57,466 nucleotides of DNA from Anaerolineae bacterium. GTDB lineage: Bacteria > Chloroflexota > Anaerolineae > Promineifilales > Promineifilaceae. Below are positions 18,383 through 27,440 of the stretch, one piece after another. The notes beneath the pieces were generated by a model. It did not search any database. It was not told where the DNA came from and saw only the letters and a program-made list of their open reading frames with translations. The number at the start of each line of letters is the position of its first letter. Positions within the stretch are counted from its first letter, which is position 1. The stretch is taken from contig JANQGC010000324.1 in NCBI GenBank assembly GCA_028277515.1, positions 1 through 57,466 on the forward strand, read 5' to 3'. A program made the translations under genes and the position numbers.

Positions 18383-18415
18383 AGGTGACAGTCACTTGGG
18401 AAGTGACTGTCACCT
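18383..18415. repeat. Perfect 15-bp-stem hairpin, REP-like
   Basis: AGGTGACAGTCACTT, GGG, AAGTGACTGTCACCT form a perfect hairpin between the aldo/keto reductase start side and the MFS gene start. It shares its core with the palindrome at 10063-10079. No T-run follows on either strand, so it is unlikely to be an intrinsic terminator. Confidence 0.8.
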
Positions 18416-18420
18416 GATGT

Positions 18421-19419
18421 TTACCAGGCGTACGCGTTAGGCGCTTCTCCACCCGGACCGGGAAAAATGCCGTCTAGCTTATTGAGGGTTTCCTGGTCCA
18501 ATTCAATCTCTGTCGCGCGCACGGCGCTCTCCAACTGCTCCATTGTACGCGGACCAATGATCGGTGCCGTGACAATGGGATTATGCAGCAGCCAGGCCAG
18601 GGCCACTTCCCCTGGGGGATGGCCGATCACTTTGCACAAGCCCTCATATTGCTCTAACTGCTCGCGCATTTCATCGACCCGCTTTTCAAAATTGTCACCC
18701 CAGCGCCGTCCGGCTTCCCGTTTCTGCAACACGCCTCCTAACAGGCCGCCATCCAACGGACTCCAGGGGATCATTCCCAGACCATAATAGTCGCAAGCCG
18801 GATTCACTTCTAATTCCACGGTGCGATTATTGAGGTTGTAAATGCTCTGCTCGCTAACCAACCCCATTAATCCCCGTTTTGAAGCCTCCTGGCAAGCAGT
18901 GGCGATGTCCCATCCGGCGAAATTGCTGGAACCAACGTAAACGATCTTGCCCTGCTTGGCCAGGTTGCCAAAAGCCTGCCAGGTTTCATCCCAGGGACAA
19001 TTACGGTCAATATGGTGCATCTGATAAAGATCAATCCAATCGGTTTGCAAACGTTGCAAACTGCCCTCACAATGTTTGCGGATTTTGTAGGCAGATAAAT
19101 AACGGCCGTCGCTGTTTACTTCGGGCAGGGCAACCTTGCGGCTCACCGGATTATATACTTTGGTAGCCAGAATGGTCGCCTCACGCCGGCCGCCTCCTTG
19201 AGCGAACCAACGGCCGATAATCTCTTCCGTCAGTCCATGTTCGACTTCCCAGCCATATACATCGGCCGTGTCAAAAAAATTGATACCCAGTTCCAGGGCA
19301 CGATCCATAATCGCAAAGCTGTCTTCTTCCGAAGTATGCCAGCCAAAATTCATCGTCCCTAAGCATAAATTGCTCACCATCACGCCATGTTTTCCTAATC
19401 GTTTATATTCAATAGCCAT
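18421..19419 (-). CDS. Aldo/keto reductase
   Basis: A 332-aa (alpha/beta)8 NADPH-dependent oxidoreductase of the voltage-gated-K-channel-beta/YajO-like group. Visible motifs are FFDTADVYG (Asp and catalytic Tyr, residues ~49-57), ATKVYN (Lys), DLYQMHHID (catalytic His) and GSSNFAGW, with a C-terminal cofactor segment APIIGPRTMEQLE. The physiological carbonyl substrate cannot be deduced. The gene stands upstream of the MFS-HEAT gene on the same strand, separated by 45 bp containing the REP-like hairpin. Confidence 0.93.
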   Translation of the reverse strand: MAIEYKRLGKHGVMVSNLCLGTMNFGWHTSEEDSFAIMDRALELGINFFDTADVYGWEVEHGLTEEIIGRWFAQGGGRREATILATKVYNPVSRKVALPEVNSDGRYLSAYKIRKHCEGSLQRLQTDWIDLYQMHHIDRNCPWDETWQAFGNLAKQGKIVYVGSSNFAGWDIATACQEASKRGLMGLVSEQSIYNLNNRTVELEVNPACDYYGLGMIPWSPLDGGLLGGVLQKREAGRRWGDNFEKRVDEMREQLEQYEGLCKVIGHPPGEVALAWLLHNPIVTAPIIGPRTMEQLESAVRATEIELDQETLNKLDGIFPGPGGEAPNAYAW

Positions 19420-19545
19420 TTGAAAGTTTTACCTTTATTTTTACTAATCAATTTATAAATTTTGTGCGAACCATCAATGAAGCAGTTGAGCGAGATCGTT
19501 ATCTGTCCCTTAATCTAATTCTCATACAAACCGTATATTTAATTT

Positions 19546-22068
19546 TCAGGAAGATGTATCGCCCAGATCAAAAGCTGGAAATTCGGCAAAATCCTCATCT
19601 ACCTGAACAAGATAGTGGGGAAGCCAGCCCACACCAAATAGGTTGACATCAATATTTTTCTTATAAGGAGCCACCCGAATCTCAGTCACATCGGCGGCGA
19701 TTTCCGCCCATTTGTCTTCTATTTCGGCCACCTCATGTTTAAGTTCTTCTTCCAATTCAGACATATCCTCTTTGAGACTGGCGATTTCTTCTATTGATTC
19801 CTGCACATCCTCCCTGGCGCGGGCGCGTTTGCCCCGTTTGGACATAGCCGAAGACAGGCTCCTTTTACGACCGCCAAAGAAACTAAAGATGGTCTCAGCA
19901 TAGGTTGTCATCTCTTCTTGCTTGGTGCGGTCGAGAGCAGCCTCATCTTCGCGCAGTTCTCGCTCTTCGCGCTGCAATTTTTTTTCCAGGCTTTCAATTT
20001 TTTTGTGATACCGCGCTTCCAGCTTGTCAATTTCAGCCTCTTGCTTTTCTTCGGCCGCTTCCAAACACATTTCCTCAAATTCTACCTCATCGACATTTGG
20101 CCCGGCATAGACGCTTAATGTTTCGTTGGCCTTGACAACCGCCGCTACTTCGCCGTAAATCCAATCGGCAAAATCGCTTTTCAAGGTGCGCATGCTTTTA
20201 CTATCTGCTAGCGGCCGTTCGAGGGCAGCAAATCGTGATTGGGGAGCAGGATTGCGCGCCATAGTGCGTGAATCGAATCCATCCAACCGATGTTCTTCCC
20301 AGCGTATGAAACCACGTTCATCCGGCTCTTCAATGAGCGCGGCCACCGTAATTTCCTCATCCAATTGATATTTACGATTCGAAAACAGCACATTAGCCTG
20401 AGCCAAAAGGACAGGGTGATAAATCAGGCCATGTTCCTGGGCGGCAATAGGGATAGATCGCCCCCGGGATCGTGCCGCTTCAGCAAGATTCTGGTTAGCA
20501 GGCAAAAAATATTCGCCAACATGCGCGGGTACGCCCGGAGGCGTGCGCGTTCCCGGGAGGTAAACCGTCATTTCTTCCTCAACCGGCGCGGCTGCTCCCT
20601 GGTTAATAATCGGCGCTGGGATTACAGCATCACCGCTCATCGAATCCGGTTGTGGAGCGTCTACGCCTGCCAGCTTGTTCAAAGCCGGAATTTGGGTTCG
20701 CGTCATCGGCCCGGCAAGATAGTTCATCGCCCACCGGGTACGGAAAAGGGCCGGCGCTTTTTCGTGGACATTGCGCGCTAGAAAGACGCGCTTGCCAATT
20801 GATGAGATCAGTTTGTCATATTCCGAGCGTTTCAAGCCGGCGCCGGACGCGCTGGTTAGCCCATCCAAGAGGCGGTTTTTATCCTGCTCCGTACCCAACT
20901 TGCCAATAAACCAGGTCCCGGCGTTAGACATCGCTTTATAATCAATATCCACCGGGTTTTGCGATGCCAGCACCAGTCCCACTCCAAAAGCCCTTGCCTG
21001 TTTTAACAAGCGCAACATGGGTTCTTTTGATGGAGGGTTGCCAATTGGAGGCAGATAACCGAAGATTTCGTCAAAGTAAATCAAGGAGCGTAGGGAGCCG
21101 GTCCCCTTCTTGGTACGCATCCAGGTTTCTACCGCTGAGAAGAGCAGCGTAACAAAAAACATGCGCTCGTCATCGTTCAAATGGGCGATATAAAAAACAG
21201 TATGTTTTGCCTTACCGTCATTGCCATACATCAAAGATTCAATATCAAGTGCCTCTCCCTCCAGCCAGCTCTGGAAACCGGGAGAAGCCACGATATTGTT
21301 GAGGTTCATAGCCAGCTTAAAGCGATCCTTCTCCGGGAAGAAGGTATTGACATCAAAAAAGCCCAGTTTTTCAAAGGGTGGTGACTGGGTTTGCATAATT
21401 AACTCGCCCAGGTCCAGGTCCCGGTCCTGGCTCCAGGCATTTTCAAAAATGTTGGCCAGCAGAATATGCTCGCGCGACTGAACAGGATCAATATCCGTCA
21501 TCCCTGTTAAGCCCAGCAAGGCTGTCACCGTGCCTGTTATTTGTTCGCGCAGCAGTTCTTCGTTGCCCTGCCAGGGAAGATCGGGAGCAGCCAGCGAGGC
21601 CAGGATGCTGATCGGCCGTCCGGCATCGGAACCGGGCGTGTAAATAGAAAACTGAACGCTGTCCTTTAACGCTTGAATACGCTCACGGCCGATATCCCAG
21701 CCTGCCAGGCCATTGCGCCATAATTCGGCCGTTGCTTGAGCGACCTCCTCTACTGTTTTACCTTCGCGGCGAGCCTGGTCGGCATTCACCCAAGGTGCGA
21801 AATCTGCAGGTAATAAATCTGGGAAATGCAGCAGAGTATTGGTGATGTCTCCTTTGGGATCAATCATCAAAGCGGGGATATTGTTTAGAGCCGTTTCCTC
21901 AAGCAGATCAATACAAAGCCCCGTTTTGCCCGATCCGGTCATACCTACGACCAGGGCATGGGTCGTCAAGTCATCTCCATCATATAGCATTAATTCATCA
22001 CCGGTTTCTCCGGAGACCGGGTCCGTCAGTTTTCCCAGAAAGAATTTACTGTCCGTGTCAATCATCAA
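19546..22068 (-). CDS. HerA-like ATPase with C-terminal coiled coil
   Basis: An 840-aa P-loop ATPase of the HerA/FtsK superfamily. Walker A is GMTGSGKTG at ~42-50, and Walker B is LIYFDEIFGY. LLKQARAFGVGLVLASQNPVDIDYKA is the typical sensor region. After the ATPase core (about 1-450) comes a variable region, and residues ~665-790 are a highly charged coiled coil (EKKLQREERELREDEAAL, EDMSELEEELKHE). This architecture occurs in uncharacterised prokaryotic ATPases assumed to pump or remodel DNA or protein. No NurA nuclease or known defence partner is next to it, so I do not assign a defence role. Confidence 0.85.
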   Translation of the reverse strand: MMIDTDSKFFLGKLTDPVSGETGDELMLYDGDDLTTHALVVGMTGSGKTGLCIDLLEETALNNIPALMIDPKGDITNTLLHFPDLLPADFAPWVNADQARREGKTVEEVAQATAELWRNGLAGWDIGRERIQALKDSVQFSIYTPGSDAGRPISILASLAAPDLPWQGNEELLREQITGTVTALLGLTGMTDIDPVQSREHILLANIFENAWSQDRDLDLGELIMQTQSPPFEKLGFFDVNTFFPEKDRFKLAMNLNNIVASPGFQSWLEGEALDIESLMYGNDGKAKHTVFYIAHLNDDERMFFVTLLFSAVETWMRTKKGTGSLRSLIYFDEIFGYLPPIGNPPSKEPMLRLLKQARAFGVGLVLASQNPVDIDYKAMSNAGTWFIGKLGTEQDKNRLLDGLTSASGAGLKRSEYDKLISSIGKRVFLARNVHEKAPALFRTRWAMNYLAGPMTRTQIPALNKLAGVDAPQPDSMSGDAVIPAPIINQGAAAPVEEEMTVYLPGTRTPPGVPAHVGEYFLPANQNLAEAARSRGRSIPIAAQEHGLIYHPVLLAQANVLFSNRKYQLDEEITVAALIEEPDERGFIRWEEHRLDGFDSRTMARNPAPQSRFAALERPLADSKSMRTLKSDFADWIYGEVAAVVKANETLSVYAGPNVDEVEFEEMCLEAAEEKQEAEIDKLEARYHKKIESLEKKLQREERELREDEAALDRTKQEEMTTYAETIFSFFGGRKRSLSSAMSKRGKRARAREDVQESIEEIASLKEDMSELEEELKHEVAEIEDKWAEIAADVTEIRVAPYKKNIDVNLFGVGWLPHYLVQVDEDFAEFPAFDLGDTSS

Positions 22069-22178
22069 CTGCTCCTTCGTGAATGGTTCACCAATTGCTC
22101 TTACCGTAAAATTATTTATCCAAAAAGCAAAAACGTCAAAACTGTTTTCTTAAATTGTTTGGGTCGTAAAAATACCAT

Positions 22179-22868
22179 TTATTCCACAGGTTTTCGAGCA
22201 AAAACCAGATCGTACTCAACCTGCCACAGCAGAGTCTCTATCTCAACCAAACCTAAGCCAGATAAATGTTCTTCAAAGGCTTCCCTGCTCCGGTAACGGC
22301 CGATAAACGTTTTGGCTTCCCATCCCCGCCGGCGGGTGACCAGTAGTGCCCCCCCAGGGGTTAAAACCCGGACCATCTCCCGCAGCGCGGCCGTGTCACT
22401 GGGAAAAAATTCCAGTGACTCCAGGCAGGTCACCGCGTCAAAAGAATGGGGATGGAATGGCAGGTCGGAGGCTGTTTGCTGAACCAGGGCCACCCGGTGC
22501 TGATAGAGTTGTAGTTTTTGCCGGGCATAGGCCAGCATTTTCAATGAGGCATCAAGACCGATGACCCGGCCATTAAACGTCGCTTCCTCCAGCAAGAAAG
22601 CGGGCACCCTACCCGTACCGGTGGCAACGTCTAGTATCATTGGCGCCGGGCTGTTAACGATTCGCCAGAGCAAAGGGCGAATAACCAAAAAGGATTCTGC
22701 ATCCTGGTCGAATTGTTTGATGCCGTCATAGCGATGGGCTGTAAGATCATACATCCAGACAACGAGACGACGGCCGAGATAAACCCCTTCCGTGACTATT
22801 AACAGCCAATAAAGCAGCAAACCTAGCAAAACAATGACAATCAAAACCAAAAAAATCCAACCCAGCAT
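22179..22868 (-). CDS. Membrane-anchored class I SAM-dependent methyltransferase
   Basis: A 229-aa protein with an N-terminal transmembrane helix (residues ~3-25, FLVLIVIVLLGLLLYWLLIV) followed by a UbiE/Methyltransf_11-type domain. The SAM-binding motif I is LDVATGTGRVP, with the acidic residue of motif II in VIGLDASL and FDAVTCLESLEFF in motif IV. The acceptor is unknown; the membrane anchor suggests a lipid or membrane-associated substrate. It lies 110 bp upstream of the HerA-like gene on the same strand. Confidence 0.87.
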   Translation of the reverse strand: MLGWIFLVLIVIVLLGLLLYWLLIVTEGVYLGRRLVVWMYDLTAHRYDGIKQFDQDAESFLVIRPLLWRIVNSPAPMILDVATGTGRVPAFLLEEATFNGRVIGLDASLKMLAYARQKLQLYQHRVALVQQTASDLPFHPHSFDAVTCLESLEFFPSDTAALREMVRVLTPGGALLVTRRRGWEAKTFIGRYRSREAFEEHLSGLGLVEIETLLWQVEYDLVFARKPVE

Positions 22869-22992
22869 ATGTCAGGATTTTACATGGAGGAACAAAAAGA
22901 GAAAACTCACAACCGTCACATTGGGAACCGTATCTTTTTGATTCCTGATGGGTTTTTAGGTAAGAGCTACATCGCTATAAGGTAGTAAGGTT

Positions 22993-24273
22993 ATGCATAA
23001 TCGTAAACGCGTCGTCATTACTGGCATCGGCACTATAAACCCCTTGAGCAACAATGCCCAGAATACCTGGGAGATGGTGGTCAACGGGGAAAGCGGCATT
23101 GGTCCCATCACCCACTTTGATGCCGGCGGCTTTAAAACACAAATTGCCGGAGAGATAAAAGGGTTTGATCCCATCGCCCTATTAGGCAGCAAAGAGGCCC
23201 GGCGCACCTCCAGGGCTACCCAATTTGCTCTTGCTGCCGCCGGGCAAGCTATTGAAGATGCCGGTTTATTATCACCTGGGGGCGATCGTGATCGCATAGG
23301 TGTGATCATCGGCAGTGGCATGGGCAGCATGGACCCGATCATCGACAGCACTGAAATCTTAGCCAACCGGGGACCCAAACGGGTCAGCCCTTTCTTTATA
23401 CCCATGATGCTAGCTGATACGCCAGCGGCCGTTGCTTCTATCAATTTTGGATTTACCGGCCCCAATATGGCCATAGCGACAGCCTGCGCCACGGGCAATA
23501 ATGTCATCGGTGAGGCAGCGGCCACGATTACACGCGGGGCGGCCGATGTCATGATCGCCGGGGGAACGGAAGCCTGTATCTTGCCCCTGGCCCTGGCCGG
23601 TTTTAGCATTATGGGCGCTCTTTCCACACGCAATGAGGCACCGCAAAAAGCCTCTCGCCCTTTTGATAAAGATCGGGACGGTTTCGTCGTCAGTGAGGGG
23701 GCTGCCGTGTTGGTATTAGAAGAATTGGATCATGCTCGAACCCGCGGCGCATCGATTTATGGGGAACTGCTGGGCTACGGCAGCAGTTCGGATGCTACCC
23801 ATATTTCCCAGCCGGACCCGGCGGGAGCAGGGGCAGCCAGGGCGATGCGCGCGGCTCTGCGGGATGCTGGCCTGGAAGCAGAAGATATTGATTATATCAA
23901 TGCCCACGGCACGGGTACGGCCATGAACGATAAGGCGGAAACGATGGCGATCAAGCGTGCCTTTGGCGATCAAGCTTATGAGATTCCGGTCAGCTCAACC
24001 AAGTCGTCACATGGCCATTTACTGGGTGCAGCAGGTACCTTAGAAGCCATTATCTGTTTACAGAGTTTGCGCCATCATCACATTCCTCCCACAATCAACC
24101 TGGAGACAGCCGACCCCGAATGTGATTTGGATTATGTGCCCAACAAGGCCAGGCCCGCCAACCTCAATGTGGTCATGTCCAATGGCTTCGGCCTGGGCGG
24201 GCATAATGCCACCATTATTTTGGGCACTGCTCCCGCCAATCCTAAACAGCTCCAGGATTCACCCAATTTATAA
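22993..24273 (+). CDS. fabF: 3-oxoacyl-[acyl-carrier-protein] synthase II
   Basis: A 426-aa condensing enzyme of fatty acid elongation. The catalytic triad is visible: C165 in ATACATGNN, His in NAHGTGTAMND and His in SSTKSSHGHLLGAAG. The last motif includes the conserved lysine. The C-terminal glycine-rich NGFGLGGHNA is typical of FabF. It stands alone, without acpP or other fab genes nearby, and is followed by a copy of the inverted-repeat element. It could be a specialised KAS for secondary lipids, but all primary-metabolism motifs are present. Confidence 0.95.
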   Translation: MHNRKRVVITGIGTINPLSNNAQNTWEMVVNGESGIGPITHFDAGGFKTQIAGEIKGFDPIALLGSKEARRTSRATQFALAAAGQAIEDAGLLSPGGDRDRIGVIIGSGMGSMDPIIDSTEILANRGPKRVSPFFIPMMLADTPAAVASINFGFTGPNMAIATACATGNNVIGEAAATITRGAADVMIAGGTEACILPLALAGFSIMGALSTRNEAPQKASRPFDKDRDGFVVSEGAAVLVLEELDHARTRGASIYGELLGYGSSSDATHISQPDPAGAGAARAMRAALRDAGLEAEDIDYINAHGTGTAMNDKAETMAIKRAFGDQAYEIPVSSTKSSHGHLLGAAGTLEAIICLQSLRHHHIPPTINLETADPECDLDYVPNKARPANLNVVMSNGFGLGGHNATIILGTAPANPKQLQDSPNL

Positions 24274-24296
24274 AAGAGTTTAGTATTGTGTTACCT

Positions 24297-24359
24297 AAAA
24301 TTTAACAACTTTTATTGAATGATTTTCGCTCATGTATCAAGTGAAAAGTTGTCAAATTT
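24297..24359. repeat. Inverted-repeat element, copy 2 (opposite orientation)
   Basis: Arms AAAATTTAACAACTTTT and AAAAGTTGTCAAATTT surround a centre with CATGTATCAAGTG, the reverse complement of the centre in copies 1, 3 and 4. It sits between the convergent fabF and DUF2085 genes. The outer flank on the left (AGTATTGTGTTACC) also matches the right flanks of copies 3 and 4. Confidence 0.88.
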
Positions 24360-24387
24360 CTGTGCAAATTATTTTGTAACAGGATAT

Positions 24388-25167
24388 TTAGACTTGCTGC
24401 CTCTCGAATTTCTCGGCCAGATCCCGTTCGGTCTTATTCATACTGGCTTCAATATGGGGATAGGTCAGCCAGACGAGCAAAAAACCAAAAAGAGCGCCGG
24501 TAAAAGTGCGTAGGAAAGGAGAACTTTCACGCAGGGGAAGCAACTGGTTAATAGAAGCAAGGGGAGCCAGCGCGACAGCATATTGGCTGAAAAGCTGGCT
24601 GAAACCATCCAGGGCAATGGGACCTAAGCCAAATATAATAAAGGCCCACAATGGCAACGGTTTAACCTTCCGGCGTTTACGTACCAGGCCATACACCAAT
24701 CCGCCAAGCAGTACAAAGCCGTAAATAGCCATGTCTCTCTGGCAAAGGGCTGTCTTATAGCCCATTTGCTCATTTCCGGTGAACCGCCGCGCCGGGAGTA
24801 AGAAAGATACCCAATCTTCAGGCGCTTCAGAGACATTTGTAAATTCATCTATATATGTCATGTACGCCTCAAAGGGTAAAAGATCGGTCCCGGCAATATC
24901 TCGCGGATAGGCGTATTGGTCTCCATATAGAAAGAAAGAACGGGATGCCATCTGGTGGCACATGGGGCTGTAAATGGTATAGATAAGCCGCGCCGGTCTT
25001 GTAAGACCAAGCTGCATGAATGTTGGAGCCAGGAGGGGCAGGCCAACGTAGATGGCCATAGCGGTATTAAAAACGGCCAGCCAATGGCGTGTGAGCCAAT
25101 ATACTCCCCGATCGATGGTCGAGGCCATGCGCCCGGCGGTTGTAGATGTTTGTTGTTCTTCAGCCAT
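24388..25167 (-). CDS. DUF2085 family membrane protein
   Basis: A 259-aa protein with about five transmembrane helices. The family signature cysteines are visible: YSPMCHQMASRSFFL after the second helix and ALCQRDMAIYG later, together with GLGPIALDGFSQLF. DUF2085 proteins are of unknown function and widespread in Chloroflexota and Archaea; the paired Cys/His motifs might bind a metal. Its position before a TlpA-like thioredoxin and CcdA, which act in extracytoplasmic redox chemistry, is suggestive but not proof of a related role. Confidence 0.87.
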   Translation of the reverse strand: MAEEQQTSTTAGRMASTIDRGVYWLTRHWLAVFNTAMAIYVGLPLLAPTFMQLGLTRPARLIYTIYSPMCHQMASRSFFLYGDQYAYPRDIAGTDLLPFEAYMTYIDEFTNVSEAPEDWVSFLLPARRFTGNEQMGYKTALCQRDMAIYGFVLLGGLVYGLVRKRRKVKPLPLWAFIIFGLGPIALDGFSQLFSQYAVALAPLASINQLLPLRESSPFLRTFTGALFGFLLVWLTYPHIEASMNKTERDLAEKFERQQV

Positions 25168-25255
25168 AATGTATTATTTGCAGTCCCTCCTGGCTATACG
25201 TTTGCATGAAGGGAAAGGTGGCAGAATTTTATTGCAAAAACCAAATCTGGGAAAT

Positions 25256-25909
25256 TTATCGCAAAATATCTTGCAGGTAAGTGTCGATTTGATCTTCCGT
25301 TAGCCCGCCGCGATGGACGGCCGTGACCTCACCAGATTCATTAATAAAAAAAGTGGCCGGCAGCCCAACCGCGCCATAAGCCCTGCCAATTGCCGTTTCT
25401 TCATCCAGGAGCGGGATGTATGAAAAATCCATCTCTTCATAGAAAAAATCATTTACCGTTTCAGGTCGTTCCGCCTGATTGACGGCCAGGATCACCAGTC
25501 CATCCTCTTTGTGGGCATCATAAACATTCTGAAAGGCGGGCATTTCTATACGGCATGGTGCACACCAGGTGGCCCAGAAGTTAACAATGACCGGCCGTCC
25601 GGCGAAATCACTCAAAGCGACTTGATTCCCCTCAAGATCAGGCAGGTTGAACGGATGAGCCAATTCGCCTGGATTGAGCGGCGCACCGCTTTTCGGCAAT
25701 GGAACGCCTTCTCTGTTGACCCCGGTTAAGGCTGGAATTTGAGGCATGTCGACCGCTTCACCAGCCGTGGAACGATCATCGAAGAGACGGCCGCCAAACA
25801 GCAGCAAGGCAAGAGCCATTCCCAGAACAAACAAACCCGCAATAAAGAACAGCGGGTTTGGTTTCTTGTGAGATTGTTGTTTTTTTTCTTCCTTGTTCGC
25901 GTAAGTCAC
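25256..25909 (-). CDS. TlpA/ResA-like thiol-disulfide oxidoreductase
   Basis: A 217-aa protein anchored by one transmembrane helix (~residues 20-42) with an extracytoplasmic thioredoxin domain. The redox motif is W-C-A-P-C within FWATWCAPCRIEMP, and the cis-Pro loop is GLPATFF. This family keeps apocytochrome c cysteines reduced or donates electrons from CcdA. The next genes upstream are ccdA and the ccmDCBA genes, matching a role in cytochrome c maturation. Its 5' side carries an inverted-repeat element copy. Confidence 0.93.
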   Translation of the reverse strand: MTYANKEEKKQQSHKKPNPLFFIAGLFVLGMALALLLFGGRLFDDRSTAGEAVDMPQIPALTGVNREGVPLPKSGAPLNPGELAHPFNLPDLEGNQVALSDFAGRPVIVNFWATWCAPCRIEMPAFQNVYDAHKEDGLVILAVNQAERPETVNDFFYEEMDFSYIPLLDEETAIGRAYGAVGLPATFFINESGEVTAVHRGGLTEDQIDTYLQDILR

Positions 25910-25932
25910 ATTACTCTATTTTTGAGGTCCAG

Positions 25933-25995
25933 AAATTTGACAACTTTTCACTTGATACATGAGTGAAAACCATTCAATAAAAGTTGTCAAATTTT
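25933..25995. repeat. Inverted-repeat element, copy 3
   Basis: Arms AAATTTGACAACTTTT and AAAAGTTGTCAAATTTT flank a centre beginning CACTTGATACATGAG. It lies between ccdA and the tlpA-like gene. Just to its right, ATAAAATACTTAATTT occurs twice in tandem (about 26001-26034). Confidence 0.88.
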
Positions 25996-26041
25996 AGGTA
26001 ATAAAATACTTAATTTAATAAAATACTTAATTTATATATAG

Positions 26042-27151
26042 CTATGTGTTGTTAAAAAACAATATAAACTTGTCTTCAAAATCGGCAAACCATATGGCCA
26101 GGTCGGGAGGAATCAATGAGTTAAAGGTCGCCAGACGGCTGCTCAGCAACAACAGTCCTAACATGATAAATAATACGCCGCTGATGGCTTGCGTGGAATG
26201 CAAATGCAGCGTGGTGCGGTGGTCGCCGGGCATGGTGAATATCCAAAGAATGCCCCCCGCCAGGGCAATGAGCAGCAAGCCTATCTCATGTACCGAGGTG
26301 AACTGCTGGCCGGCTAAAAATTCAAAATTACGGAAAGCATATTCGGCCGCGGCCACTAAAATTCGCCAGATTGCCAAGGCCCAAATCAAGCCAACCAATA
26401 TCATATGTACATTTACATCCCAGCCCTTGCCGCGCATGGCGCGCCACAACAAGCTGTCCCGGCTGGCACGGCCGAAAAACGTTGAGACAATAATCAAGGG
26501 CAAGCCCAATCCAATGGCATAGATAAACAGCAACATGGCGCCGCTGCCGACCGAGGCAGTCGAGGCAGCCAGGGTCAAAACAGCGCCCAGGATAGGGCCA
26601 ACGCAGCTTGACCAACCCACGGCAAAGGTCGCTCCGAAAACAAAAGACCCCCAGATGGAACGGTTATCAACCGCCTTTTCGGTGCTCTGATTCATGCCCG
26701 TGAATCCGTTTCCCAGCAAACTCATCACCCCAAATACCAACACCAGCGAGCCGCCAAAGAGCAGGAGCAGCTGCTGATTTTGCAGCAGTACTCTACCTAA
26801 AATGGAAGCACTGGCGCCTAACAGAGCAAACATTGTAGCTAATCCAATCATAAAAACGACAGTATTTAAGGCAATTTGCTTCCGGCCGCTTTGGAAAGCG
26901 AAAGCAAAATAGGCAGGAAGAATGGGCAAGGTACAGGGAGACAAGAAACTCAACAAACCGCCAACAAAAGCCAGAACGGCTAATATCAGGAAGGGTTGGT
27001 TTTGAATTCCAAAACCCGGCTGTTCGGGACCGCCGGATTGGGTGAAAGTACCAATTACTAAAAATCCAACCAGCAAGATCGCCAGGCCGATCAGGATCAT
27101 CCGTCCAACAGACCAAGATCGTTGTGTAGAAGATGCGTTCAATTCTGACAT
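26042..27151 (-). CDS. ccdA: Cytochrome c biogenesis transmembrane protein CcdA
   Basis: A 369-aa membrane protein of the DsbD/CcdA family that carries electrons from cytoplasmic thioredoxin to extracytoplasmic thiol proteins. The two functional cysteines are in LSPCTLPILP (first core helix) and GWSSCVGPILG (fourth). A further N-terminal helix and a C-terminal pair of helices make it longer than minimal CcdA (~220-240 aa). It is followed by the TlpA-like gene, its probable electron acceptor, and preceded by ccmD. Confidence 0.93.
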   Translation of the reverse strand: MSELNASSTQRSWSVGRMILIGLAILLVGFLVIGTFTQSGGPEQPGFGIQNQPFLILAVLAFVGGLLSFLSPCTLPILPAYFAFAFQSGRKQIALNTVVFMIGLATMFALLGASASILGRVLLQNQQLLLLFGGSLVLVFGVMSLLGNGFTGMNQSTEKAVDNRSIWGSFVFGATFAVGWSSCVGPILGAVLTLAASTASVGSGAMLLFIYAIGLGLPLIIVSTFFGRASRDSLLWRAMRGKGWDVNVHMILVGLIWALAIWRILVAAAEYAFRNFEFLAGQQFTSVHEIGLLLIALAGGILWIFTMPGDHRTTLHLHSTQAISGVLFIMLGLLLLSSRLATFNSLIPPDLAIWFADFEDKFILFFNNT

Positions 27152-27236
27152 TAACTGCTCTCCTCAAATAAAGATAAATCGTAAATCATAATTGGAGTAT
27201 GCCAGATAATTATAAGGGAAAAGTAAAATATCCTAC

Positions 27237-27440
27237 CTAACCGTCCACTTCGTCATCTTCTTGTAATATTCGCTTCATTAATTCCAAATCTCGCTTCAAG
27301 TTTCGCTGGCGTAGAAAAAGGCTTGCAATGTAAATCAGGGCAATCAAACCCATGACAAAGTAGCCTAATATCAGGAAATCGTTGAATTGGTTGGCATCAA
27401 TACTAATTTGGGTAGCGGCTAGTGAGTAGAAATAATCCAC
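27237..27440 (-). CDS. ccmD: CcmD-like small membrane protein
   Basis: A 67-aa protein with one transmembrane helix (residues ~24-42) and a charged cytoplasmic tail (RQRNLKRDLELMKRIL). Its size, topology and position directly after ccmC fit CcmD, which helps release holo-CcmE from the CcmABC complex in system I. The start is a GTG sharing its first base with the TAG stop of ccmC, implying translational coupling. Sequence similarity alone would not identify it. Confidence 0.78.
   Translation of the reverse strand: MDYFYSLAATQISIDANQFNDFLILGYFVMGLIALIYIASLFLRQRNLKRDLELMKRILQEDDEVDG

Noticed and set aside
19546..22868. Anti-phage defence island around the HerA-like ATPase
   Set aside because: No nuclease, Sir2, toxin, integrase or other defence gene is adjacent; neighbours are housekeeping genes.
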